Positions 46,754-54,547 of a DNA stretch of 64,000 bases are shown one piece after another. Origin of the DNA: Silvania hatchlandensis. Lineage in GTDB: Bacteria; Pseudomonadota; Gammaproteobacteria; Enterobacterales; Enterobacteriaceae. The translations under genes were made by a program, and so were the position numbers. The notes beneath the pieces were generated by a model. The model was given only the letters and a program-made list of their open reading frames with translations, did not search any database and was not told where the DNA came from. The stretch lies in assembly GCF_025564065.1 (NCBI RefSeq), contig NZ_JAMGZK010000050.1, forward strand, positions 1 through 64,000, written 5' to 3'. Numbering within the stretch: position 1 is the first letter of the stretch; the number at the start of each line of letters is the position of its first letter.

Positions 46754-47503
46754 ATGGCCAGAAAAATTATTGTTGTCACCGCTGCGTATGGCGCAGACAA
46801 CGTGCGTGAAGCCGGTGGCCAGCGCGCCATGCTGCCGGTCATTGCCGGCGCCGGCGCCGATGGCGTTGAAATCCGCCGGGAATTATTCACCGAGGGCGAA
46901 CTGGACGCCTTACCGACCCTCGCCCAATCCATCGAGCTGCTCGGCCTGCTGGCCTGCTATTCCGCCCCTGATGCCCTGTTTACCCCGGACGGCAAGCTCA
47001 ACCCCCTGCTGCCCCACTACCTTGCCGAAGCCAGTACCCTCAACGCCCTGTGGCTGAAAGTCTCCCTCGGCCACTTCAGCGATAAGCAGCAGCTCGATGC
47101 CTTGCGCGCGCTGCTCGACGAAACCGGCATGACCCTGGTGGTGGAAAATGACCAGACGCGCTACGGCCAGCTGGCCCCGATGCAACGCTTCAAGGCCGCC
47201 TGTCGGGTAATGAATCTGCCCGTCACCCTGACCTTTGATATGGGCAACTGGCTGTGGGTGGGGGAATCCCCGGAAGAGGCCGCGCGCCATCTGGCACCTG
47301 CCGTGAGCTATATCCACGTCAAAGCCGCCGTACCCCATCAGCAGCAGTATCGCGCTGTGCCGCCGGATAATGACGACACCCGCTGGCAGGCGCTGCTGGA
47401 CACGCTCCCTGCCGATGCCCCTCGCGGTATTGAGTTTCCGCTGGAAGGGCCCGATCTGACGGCGGTCACCCGTCACTACGTTAATTTACTGCGCGAGGAG
47501 TAA
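46754..47503 (+). CDS. kguE: Sugar phosphate isomerase/epimerase-like protein KguE
   Basis: The 249-residue product is a xylose-isomerase-like TIM barrel (AP endonuclease 2 family). Conserved segments are the metal-binding VVENDQT near residue 132, LTFDMGNW near 158, and SYIHVKAA near 182. In Pseudomonas kguE opens the 2-ketogluconate operon; its exact reaction is not well established. GGAG lies at 46743, 7 nt before the ATG. It is followed after 4 nt by kguK. Confidence 0.82.
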   Translation: MARKIIVVTAAYGADNVREAGGQRAMLPVIAGAGADGVEIRRELFTEGELDALPTLAQSIELLGLLACYSAPDALFTPDGKLNPLLPHYLAEASTLNALWLKVSLGHFSDKQQLDALRALLDETGMTLVVENDQTRYGQLAPMQRFKAACRVMNLPVTLTFDMGNWLWVGESPEEAARHLAPAVSYIHVKAAVPHQQQYRAVPPDNDDTRWQALLDTLPADAPRGIEFPLEGPDLTAVTRHYVNLLREE

Positions 47504-47507
47504 CCCT

Positions 47508-48446
47508 ATGCCACACGCTCTGGATGTCATCACCATTGGCGAAGCGATGGCCATGTTTGTCGCTACCCGCCCCGGCGAGCTCAGCGACGTCGATCGCTTT
47601 ATCAAACGCGTGGCCGGTGCCGAACTGAACGTGGCTACCGGGCTGGCGCGACTTGGCCTGAATGTCGGCTGGGTCAGCCGCGTCGGGACCGACAGCTTCG
47701 GCCAGTTTGTGCTCGACTCGCTGAAAAAAGAGGGCATTGACGCCTCAGGGGTCACCCTGGATGGCCGTTACGCCACCGGGTTTCAGCTCAAATCTAAAGT
47801 CGACGATGGAACCGATCCCATCGTCGAGTATTTCCGTAAAGGCTCTGCCGCCAGCCATCTGTCGGAGGAGGATTTCAAGCCGGACGGGTTTATGGCCGCG
47901 CGACACCTGCATCTGAGTGGCGTCGCAGCGGCACTCTCTGCCAGCTCTTACGCCCTGCTCGATCGCGCCGCCGGGGCAATGAAAGCCGCAGGCAAGACGA
48001 TCTCATTCGATCCGAATCTGCGTCCGGTGCTGTGGAAAAGCGAAGCGGAAATGGTGGAGAAACTGAACCACCTCGCCTTCCAGGCCGACTGGGTGTTACC
48101 TGGCGTCAAAGAGGGCATCGTCCTGACCGGGGAAAATACCCCGGAAGGGATTGCCGATTTTTACCTGAACCGCGGCGTGAAGGCGGTGATCCTGAAAACT
48201 GGCGCTGACGGGGCCTGGTATAAAACGGCCACAGGCGAGCAAGGTGCCATAGCCGCAGTGAAGGTCGAGAACGTCGTCGATACGGTCGGCGCGGGGGATG
48301 GCTTTGCCGTGGGCGTGATCAGCGCCCTTCTGGAGGGCAAAACCCTGGCGCAGGCCATCTCGCGAGGCAATACCATTGGCGCACTGGCGATCCAGGTACA
48401 GGGCGACAGCGAAGGGTTACCTACCCGGAAGCAGTTAGGGGAATAA
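47508..48446 (+). CDS. kguK: 2-ketogluconate kinase (PfkB family)
   Basis: KguK phosphorylates 2-keto-D-gluconate to its 6-phosphate. The 312-residue protein is a ribokinase/PfkB-family sugar kinase with ITIGEAM at the N-terminus, GAELNVATGLARLG near 40 and the C-terminal DTVGAGDGFAVG, which holds the catalytic Asp. The substrate is inferred from neighbours; a 2-keto-3-deoxygluconate kinase would look similar in isolation. It is 4 nt after kguE. Confidence 0.82.
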   Translation: MPHALDVITIGEAMAMFVATRPGELSDVDRFIKRVAGAELNVATGLARLGLNVGWVSRVGTDSFGQFVLDSLKKEGIDASGVTLDGRYATGFQLKSKVDDGTDPIVEYFRKGSAASHLSEEDFKPDGFMAARHLHLSGVAAALSASSYALLDRAAGAMKAAGKTISFDPNLRPVLWKSEAEMVEKLNHLAFQADWVLPGVKEGIVLTGENTPEGIADFYLNRGVKAVILKTGADGAWYKTATGEQGAIAAVKVENVVDTVGAGDGFAVGVISALLEGKTLAQAISRGNTIGALAIQVQGDSEGLPTRKQLGE

Positions 48447-48520
48447 ACCCCGCACATGTTTAAGCCACCCTGTACCCTACAGACAGCGGCGGTGACTCCC
48501 TCAACCACAGAGGCAAGCCT

Positions 48521-49801
48521 ATGAAAAGCTCAACAAATGCAGTAAAACGCTGGTGGTACATCATGCCCGTCGTGTTTATCACGTACAGCCTGGCGTATCT
48601 CGACCGTGCAAACTTCAGTTTCGCGTCTGCCGCCGGCATCACCGAAGACCTGGGGATCACCAAAGGCGTCTCCTCGCTGCTGGGTGCCCTGTTCTTCCTC
48701 GGTTACTTCTTTTTCCAGATCCCCGGCGCGATCTACGCTGAACGCCGTAGCGTGCGCAAACTAATCTTTATCTGCCTGATCCTGTGGGGCGGTTGCGCGT
48801 CACTCACCGGGGTGGTGAATAACATCCCGGCGCTGGCGGCCATTCGCTTTATTCTTGGCGTGGTGGAAGCGGCGGTGATGCCGGCAATGCTGATCTACAT
48901 CAGCAACTGGTTTACCAAATCCGAACGCTCGCGCGCCAATACCTTCCTGATCCTCGGCAACCCGGTCACCGTGCTGTGGATGTCGGTGGTCTCAGGGTAT
49001 CTGATCCAGTCGTTCGGCTGGCGTGAAATGTTCATTATTGAAGGGATCCCGGCGGTTATCTGGGCGTTCTGCTGGTGGGTGCTGGTGAAAGACAAACCGG
49101 CGCAGGCCAAATGGCTCTCTGAAGATGAAAAAGCCGCGCTGCAGTCGCAGCTGGATAAAGAGCAGCAGGGGCTGAAAGCGGTACGCAACTACGGTGAAGC
49201 CTTCCGCTCACGTAATGTGGTGCTGCTGTGCATGCAGTACTTTACCTGGAGCATCGGCGTGTACGGTTTCGTGCTGTGGCTGCCGTCAATCATCCAAAGC
49301 GGTGGCGACAACCTTGGGATGGTGGAAGTGGGCTGGCTGTCGTCCGTGCCTTACCTGGCCGCCACTGTCGCGATGATCCTGGCGTCGTGGGCCTCGGACA
49401 AAATGCAAAACCGTAAGCTGTTCGTCTGGCCGCTGCTGTTAATCGCTGCCTGTGCCTTTATTGGTTCGTGGGCAGTGGGGGCAAATAACTTCTGGGCCTC
49501 GTATACGCTACTGGTGATCGCCGGCGCGGCGATGTACGCCCCGTATGGTCCATTCTTTGCCATCATTCCGGAAATGCTGCCGCGTAACGTCGCGGGTGGC
49601 GCAATGGCCCTGATCAACAGCATGGGCGCGCTGGGCTCGTTCTTTGGTTCGTGGTTCGTCGGGTACCTGAACGGCGCAACGGGCAGCCCGTCGGCGTCGT
49701 ACATCTTTATGGGGGTGGCGCTTTTCGTCTCAGTGTGGCTTACTCTGATTATTAAGCCTGCTAATAATCAGACCCTTCCCGTCGGCGTACGCCACGCCTG
49801 A
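48521..49801 (+). CDS. kguT: 2-ketogluconate MFS transporter
   Basis: The 426-residue product is a major facilitator of the anion:cation symporter group (hexuronate and glucarate transporters). It starts MKSSTNAVKRWWYIMPVVF; SLAYLDRANFSFA near 22-34 is the family motif of helix 1. Twelve hydrophobic segments and a central loop near 195-225 are visible. Position between kguK and ghrB/kguD indicates 2-ketogluconate as the substrate. A 74-bp gap follows kguK. Confidence 0.82.
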   Translation: MKSSTNAVKRWWYIMPVVFITYSLAYLDRANFSFASAAGITEDLGITKGVSSLLGALFFLGYFFFQIPGAIYAERRSVRKLIFICLILWGGCASLTGVVNNIPALAAIRFILGVVEAAVMPAMLIYISNWFTKSERSRANTFLILGNPVTVLWMSVVSGYLIQSFGWREMFIIEGIPAVIWAFCWWVLVKDKPAQAKWLSEDEKAALQSQLDKEQQGLKAVRNYGEAFRSRNVVLLCMQYFTWSIGVYGFVLWLPSIIQSGGDNLGMVEVGWLSSVPYLAATVAMILASWASDKMQNRKLFVWPLLLIAACAFIGSWAVGANNFWASYTLLVIAGAAMYAPYGPFFAIIPEMLPRNVAGGAMALINSMGALGSFFGSWFVGYLNGATGSPSASYIFMGVALFVSVWLTLIIKPANNQTLPVGVRHA

Positions 49802-49828
49802 ACCCTTTAAAAATCAACGGAGATTAGC

Positions 49829-50803
49829 ATGAAGCCGTCCGTCATTTTGTACAAAGCCCTGCCAGACTCACTTCAGCAGCGCCTTGACGATCATTTTACC
49901 GTCACCCGGGTAAACAACCTGAGCCCGGAAACCGTACAGCAGCATGCTGACGCTTTCGCCAACGCCGTCGGGCTGCTGGGTTCCAGCGAAAAGGTGGATA
50001 CCGCGCTGCTGGAGAAGATGCCGAACCTTCGGGCAACGTCGACCATTTCGGTGGGCTATGACAACTTCGACGTCGATGCGCTGAACGCGCGTAACGTGCT
50101 GCTGATGCATACCCCTACCGTACTGACCGAAACCGTCGCCGATACCCTGATGGCACTGGTGCTCAGCAGCGCACGTCGCGTGGTGGAAGTGGCCGAGCGC
50201 GTCAAAGCAGGTGAATGGACCAAAAGCATCGGTCCGGACTGGTTTGGTATCGACGTGCATGGCAAAACGCTGGGCATTGTTGGCATGGGGCGGATTGGGC
50301 TGGCGCTGGCGCAGCGTGCGCACTTCGGCTTTAACATGCCGATTCTGTACAATGCGCGCCGTCAGCATAAAGAAGCCGAAGAGCGCTTTAACGCCCGTCA
50401 CTGCGATCTGGATACCGTCTTGCAGGAAGCGGACTTCGTCTGCCTGATCCTGCCGCTGACCGATGAGACTCATCACCTGATCGGTAAAGCGCAGTTTGAG
50501 AAGATGAAGAAGTCCGCCATCTTTATCAATGCGGGTCGCGGTCCGGTGGTGGATGAAAATGCGTTGATCGAGGCGCTGCAAAACGGGGAGATTTACGCTG
50601 CGGGGCTGGACGTCTTCGAGCAGGAGCCGCTGCCTGCTAGCTCAATGCTGCTTAAGCTGCCTAACGTGGTTGCTCTGCCACACATCGGCTCAGCCACGCA
50701 TGAGACGCGCTACAATATGGCCGCCTGCGCGGTAGATAATCTGATCGATGCCCTGGCAGGTAAGGTCGATAAAAATTGCGTCAATCCGCAGGCAAAACCC
50801 TAA
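49829..50803 (+). CDS. ghrB: Glyoxylate/hydroxypyruvate/2-ketogluconate reductase
   Basis: GhrB is an NADPH-dependent D-2-hydroxyacid dehydrogenase. E. coli GhrB reduces glyoxylate, hydroxypyruvate and 2-ketogluconate. The equivalent KguD of pseudomonads reduces 2-keto-6-phosphogluconate to 6-phosphogluconate. The 324 residues match E. coli GhrB closely. The Rossmann motif GIVGMGRIG is near 147-155, with Arg in [11 protein letters not shown] near 237, Glu in DVFEQEP near 266 and His in [10 protein letters not shown] near 285. It is 27 nt after kguT as the last gene of the kgu operon. Confidence 0.95.
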   Translation: MKPSVILYKALPDSLQQRLDDHFTVTRVNNLSPETVQQHADAFANAVGLLGSSEKVDTALLEKMPNLRATSTISVGYDNFDVDALNARNVLLMHTPTVLTETVADTLMALVLSSARRVVEVAERVKAGEWTKSIGPDWFGIDVHGKTLGIVGMGRIGLALAQRAHFGFNMPILYNARRQHKEAEERFNARHCDLDTVLQEADFVCLILPLTDETHHLIGKAQFEKMKKSAIFINAGRGPVVDENALIEALQNGEIYAAGLDVFEQEPLPASSMLLKLPNVVALPHIGSATHETRYNMAACAVDNLIDALAGKVDKNCVNPQAKP

Positions 50804-50810
50804 ACGAAAA

Positions 50811-50836
50811 AAACCCGCCAGAGGCGGGTTTTTAAA
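50811..50836. terminator. Bidirectional terminator between ghrB and cspA
   Basis: AAACCCGCC (50811-50819) pairs with GGCGGGTTT (50823-50831) around a 3-nt loop. A residues to the left and TTTTT to the right let it serve both convergent genes. Confidence 0.9.
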
Positions 50837-50858
50837 TTCTTTTAGCTGAGTTGGAAGC

Positions 50859-51071
50859 TTACAGGCTTACAACGTTACCAGCTGCTGGGCCTTTAGCGCC
50901 GCTTTCGATGGTGAAGGAAACTTTCTGACCTTCGTCCAGAGATTTGTAGCCATCGTTCTGGATAGCAGAGAAGTGTACGAATACATCTTTAGAGCCATCG
51001 TCAGGAGTGATGAAGCCGAAACCTTTATCAGCGTTGAACCATTTTACCAGACCAGTCATTTTACCAGACAT
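50859..51071 (-). CDS. cspA: Major cold shock protein CspA
   Basis: CspA is an RNA chaperone strongly induced on cold shock. The 70-residue product differs from E. coli CspA at only two positions as recalled. It has the RNA-binding motifs KGFGFI and VFVHF. Its leader is clearly homologous to the cspA thermosensor leader. In K-12 cspA lies after yiaG on that strand; here it sits between ghrB and yiaF on the opposite strand. Confidence 0.95.
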   Translation of the reverse strand: MSGKMTGLVKWFNADKGFGFITPDDGSKDVFVHFSAIQNDGYKSLDEGQKVSFTIESGAKGPAAGNVVSL

Positions 51072-51229
51072 AGAAATTACCTTTTTAAAAATTTGTTTTG
51101 CCTTCCGGCGCGATGATGGAATGTGTTACAGATTTTTAAGCGATGAAGGAAGGGTCACTACGAAGGGTATCTAAGATAACGCATCTGGACTGCTTAACTA
51201 AACTGCTTTAGGTCTGTGTAACAAACCGA
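51072..51229 (-). promoter_or_regulatory. cspA cold-shock 5' leader
   Basis: The roughly 158-nt minus-strand leader follows the E. coli cspA leader. It starts near the cold-box-like GTTTGTTACACAGACC (complement of 51211-51226), and GATACCCTTCGTAGTG and AAAATCTGTAA are recognisable further on. A -10 TAATAC (complement of 51236-51241) lies just upstream. In E. coli this leader refolds with temperature and opens the ribosome-binding site in the cold. Confidence 0.85.
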
Positions 51230-51283
51230 CGAGGTGTATTAAACAGAGTTCCTGAATTAAAGACAAGCTTTATTTTTGTAATT

Positions 51284-51313
51284 ATAAAAAGAACCCCACT
51301 TTTCAGTGGGGTT
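51284..51313 (-). terminator. Terminator of yiaF
   Basis: On the minus strand AACCCCACT pairs with AGTGGGGTT around GAAA and is followed by CTTTTTATAA. It lies a few bases after the yiaF stop and upstream of the cspA promoter. Confidence 0.9.
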
Positions 51314-51320
51314 ATCAGGG

Positions 51321-52031
51321 TTATTCCGTTACGGCCATCGCCGCGCCCCACGCCTGGCTAAAGGCCTGGTGCTGGGCTGCCAGCGGTCCAATCAGCGTGT
51401 TGTACTGGCTGGCCTGCTGCGAGGTCGGGAACTGGATGCCATTTGAGACAAAGCTCACCTGGGTCCCCTGCTGAGAAATAAAGTCCGCTACCTGCACCAG
51501 CTGCTGGGTGAAGATTTGCGCAGCCGGAATCAGCGGCTGAAGCGCATCGGCCGGTTTGGTCACCACTTTTTCATACACTTTGTCGAAAACCGGCTTCAGT
51601 TCGTCGCCCTGTATCAACGCAGAGTGCGCGCCATCAGCCTGCATTTTGGCATTCTGAAGCTGCTGACTCAGCACGCCCAGCGCGCCGTTTGACTGACTCA
51701 ACGGTTCACGCTGGGTCACATAATCCTGCGGTACACGAATCGCATTCACGCTATCCACTACCGGACGCAGTCCTGCATCCATCGCCTGATTCACCTGTTG
51801 TGAATAGCCATACAAAATGGCGTAGTCAGAGACGAACGGACCAAACTGTTTTTTCTGATCCGCAGTCAGCGTTGGCAAATGCTCACCACTGCGCATCGCA
51901 GTATTCTGCAGGAAATCGATAAACGCTTTACGCTGATCGCCTTCCTTATCGAAACACCCACTCAGGCTTACCACCATCAACAACGCCGCAAGAGGCGCAA
52001 ACCAGCGAGAGCAGGGCTTTCCTGTCACCAT
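51321..52031 (-). CDS. yiaF: DUF3053 family lipoprotein YiaF
   Basis: Function is unknown. The 236-residue product equals E. coli YiaF in length, with a lipoprotein signal (LMVVSLSGC, Cys26) and a soluble periplasmic body. The ATG at 52031 gives MVTGKPCSRW with GGAG 8 nt before; an ATG two codons upstream (52037) is too close to the same GGAG, and a longer frame to 52130 lacks support. Confidence 0.92.
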   Translation of the reverse strand: MVTGKPCSRWFAPLAALLMVVSLSGCFDKEGDQRKAFIDFLQNTAMRSGEHLPTLTADQKKQFGPFVSDYAILYGYSQQVNQAMDAGLRPVVDSVNAIRVPQDYVTQREPLSQSNGALGVLSQQLQNAKMQADGAHSALIQGDELKPVFDKVYEKVVTKPADALQPLIPAAQIFTQQLVQVADFISQQGTQVSFVSNGIQFPTSQQASQYNTLIGPLAAQHQAFSQAWGAAMAVTE

Positions 52032-52362
52032 TTTCATTACTCCTTTCACCCAAAAAAGCGCACACCGGCACACGCGTGCCCGACGCGGGTAAGAATAGTC
52101 CAGGTGAGGCCGGCAAGATACTCTTTTCATGTTAAACAGCTATTGCTATATAAATTCTTACGATTTACAAAAATTAATCTGATGCTACGCCAGCGCTGAT
52201 TTATCAAGTCATTAGCAGGCTAATCCGTCCGGCAAACGTACAAGCGAAACGTCTCGCTCGCACGGCGTTGCGACAGCGATCAACTTCTGCCCGTTTTAGC
52301 GACTATTCTTAAATTGCTCTCTATGTTCACGATCCCGCAGTGTGATTTAAGAGGAGTTCTCA
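52032..52362. other. Divergent yiaF-yiaG intergenic region
   Basis: This 331-bp region separates divergent yiaF and yiaG and must hold both promoters. No RNA gene, operator or repeat was recognised in it. GAGGAG at 52352-52357 is the yiaG ribosome-binding site. Confidence 0.6.
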
Positions 52363-52653
52363 ATGGAATCTAAAGATCCTATGTATGACCTGCTAAGCAG
52401 TCTGGAACAGATTGTTTTTAAAGATGTACCGCAGACGATTACTCTGCAACAAAAGTCCAATCCCTTTACGGAATATGAGCGATTACGTAAAGGTACAGGG
52501 ATGAAGACCGATGATTTCGCCCGAGCAATGGGGGTCAGCGTGGCAATGGTTCAGGAGTGGGAGTCCAGACGTGTTCGTCCCTCCATGACCGAGCTAAAGC
52601 TGATGAGTCTGATTCAGGCAACCCCAACGTTCAGCAAGCAGTTGACCGAATAG
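52363..52653 (+). CDS. yiaG: HTH-type transcriptional regulator YiaG
   Basis: The 96-residue product has a C-terminal Cro/C1-type helix-turn-helix (MKTDDFARAMGVSVAMVQEW, about residues 47-66) and resembles HigA-like antitoxin proteins. No toxin gene is adjacent. Its target is unknown. In K-12 cspA follows it on the same strand; here an ABC-F gene converges on it. Confidence 0.9.
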   Translation: MESKDPMYDLLSSLEQIVFKDVPQTITLQQKSNPFTEYERLRKGTGMKTDDFARAMGVSVAMVQEWESRRVRPSMTELKLMSLIQATPTFSKQLTE

Positions 52654-52664
52654 AAGGTGTTTCG

Positions 52665-52685
52665 CCCCCGCATGTGCGGGGGTTT
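52665..52685 (+). terminator. Terminator of yiaG
   Basis: CCCCCGCA (52665-52672) pairs with TGCGGGGG (52675-52682) around a 2-nt loop, followed by TTTGTG. It lies 11 nt after the yiaG stop, just before the end of the convergent ABC-F gene. Confidence 0.8.
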
Positions 52686-52688
52686 GTG

Positions 52689-54311
52689 TTATCCACGCTG
52701 CTCGCAGCGCCATCCCGCCTCCTGCCACATCAGTTCATGCGTCAGCTTTAGCCCATCAAGGAATGTTTTATCGTGCGACACAATCATTAACGCCCCCGGG
52801 AACGTGACCAGTGCCGCCTCAATGGCTTGTACCGACGCCAGATCCAGATGGTTAGTGGGTTCATCCAGCAGGAGTAGCTGCGTCGCGTCCTCCCGCCACA
52901 GTACGCAGGCCAACGCGGCTTTCAGTCTTTCGCCCCCGCTCAGCTCGGCCAATGGCAGCATCACTTTATCTGCGCCCAGTTGCAGCTGCGCCAGACGGCT
53001 GCGCAACACGCCCTCCTCCAGCGGCGTGTCGTGCAGATGCAAGTGGCTCAGCACGGACTGGGTGAGATCAAGTTGGGAAAGATGCTGATCGAGATACGCA
53101 GCCCTGACCGCCAGACGACAGCGCCCTGCGAGAGGCGTAACGTCGCCAAGGATCGCTTTCAGTAAGGTCGATTTTCCGCAACCATTCGGCCCACACAACG
53201 CCACGCGCATTGGCCCGTCCATCCGCCAGGTAAGCGGCGGGAGATCAACGTGCGCCAGACGCAAATCCTCCAGCACCACGACCTGTTTGCCCTCTGCAAT
53301 CTGACTGCCCGGCAGGGTAAACATGATCGGATTATCTTCTTCAACTCTTTCACGCGCCTGGTTAACTGCTGCGTTCAGGGCGTCATTCTGCTCACGATGT
53401 TGCCTGCGCCACGTGCCCAGCCGCTCCTTAGCCGCCATTTTGTACTTCACGCGTTCGAACGAGGCAATATTCAGACTGTCCACCGTGCGCAGCGTTTTGG
53501 CCGAGCGCCGCTGACCGTCATCATGCTCTTTCTGCATCCGCTGGCGCGTTCGTCGGCGTTCAATCGCCGCATGCTCCAGCGCAGCACGTGCCGCCTGCTG
53601 CTCGCTATCCCGCTGATGCTGATAGTTGTCATAGTTTCCGCCGTAGCTGCGCAGGCCCGCGGCACTCAGTTCCAGTATCCGTGGCATTTGCGCCAGCAGT
53701 TCGCGATCGTGAGAAGCCACCAGCACCCCGCCGCGCTGACGGGCGAGCTGGGCGTAAAACCACTCCCGCCCTTGCCTGTCGAGGTGGTTGGTGGGTTCAT
53801 CAAGCAGCAGATAGTCGACATCAGCACTAAAGGCACCACACAGCAGGGCGCGCTCGCGCTCACCGCCGCTGAGCTCAATGGCCGGCCTGTCAGGATCAAA
53901 AGCCGGAAGATGTGCTGCCTGAAAAGCGTCGCTCAGGCGTTCACTGAGATCCCAATAGCCATCGAGGCATTCCAGATCGTCAGGCTGGTAGTCGCCGCTG
54001 TCGATACGCCTGCGGGCGGCAAACAGCCTGTCGTATCCGAGCATTTGGGCAAGTGTTGTATGCGCAGAGAACACGTGCTGTTGCGCAACGTATGCCCACG
54101 AGCCAACGCGCTCGATATGACCCCTGGCGGGCGCATCAAGACCGGCAAGCAGGCGTAACAGCCGGGTTTTACCGCTGCCGTTACGCCCGACCAGGCCGCA
54201 CGGCGCAGCTTCCAGCGTAAGATTCAGTGGACCAAAAAGGACATCGCCCGTCGCAAACTGACAGGTGACCTGATGCAATATAAAAGAAGGGGATTGCGCA
54301 AAATGAGCCAT
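52689..54311 (-). CDS. ABC-F family ATPase
   Basis: This 540-residue protein has two ATP-binding cassettes and no membrane segments, the layout of ABC-F translation factors. Cassette 1 has Walker A GRNGSGKT at 42-49, signature LSGGERE near 148 and Walker B LLLDEPTNHLD near 168. Cassette 2 has GPNGCGKS at 374-381, LSGGERLKA and LLLDEPTNHLD. The charged, helical linker at about 232-330 would reach toward the ribosomal P-site. It is not one of the four K-12 ABC-F proteins by position. The ATG at 54311 follows AGGAG; an upstream 14-codon extension was rejected. Whether it is a translation factor or a resistance protein is not known. Confidence 0.85.
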   Translation of the reverse strand: MAHFAQSPSFILHQVTCQFATGDVLFGPLNLTLEAAPCGLVGRNGSGKTRLLRLLAGLDAPARGHIERVGSWAYVAQQHVFSAHTTLAQMLGYDRLFAARRRIDSGDYQPDDLECLDGYWDLSERLSDAFQAAHLPAFDPDRPAIELSGGERERALLCGAFSADVDYLLLDEPTNHLDRQGREWFYAQLARQRGGVLVASHDRELLAQMPRILELSAAGLRSYGGNYDNYQHQRDSEQQAARAALEHAAIERRRTRQRMQKEHDDGQRRSAKTLRTVDSLNIASFERVKYKMAAKERLGTWRRQHREQNDALNAAVNQARERVEEDNPIMFTLPGSQIAEGKQVVVLEDLRLAHVDLPPLTWRMDGPMRVALCGPNGCGKSTLLKAILGDVTPLAGRCRLAVRAAYLDQHLSQLDLTQSVLSHLHLHDTPLEEGVLRSRLAQLQLGADKVMLPLAELSGGERLKAALACVLWREDATQLLLLDEPTNHLDLASVQAIEAALVTFPGALMIVSHDKTFLDGLKLTHELMWQEAGWRCEQRG

Positions 54312-54486
54312 AAGCACTCCTGAATGAAATGTAAACATCCCCTGCTGACGCATAAGCGTTTAGCAAGGATTGAAATTCATCAGTCGTGGTTGTTCATTTT
54401 CGGGATGCGCTCCAGAGGAGAGAATGAGTGGCGATTAGGATACGGCTATATTACGGGCTCTTTCAAGGTTAAATTTTCAGCAACGC

Positions 54487-54512
54487 ATAAAAAACCCGCC
54501 GAAGCGGGTTTT
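54487..54512 (-). terminator. Terminator of glyQS
   Basis: On the minus strand AAAACCCGC pairs with GCGGGTTTT around a 4-nt loop and is followed by a T run. The hairpin core matches the rpoC terminator at 15013. Confidence 0.9.
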
Positions 54513-54547
54513 AGGCATTCAGGCCCGAGTCACGAGCAAGAGCACGG

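Noticed and set aside
52363..52653. yiaG as antitoxin of a toxin-antitoxin pair
   Set aside because: The fold resembles HigA, but no toxin-like gene is adjacent on either side.
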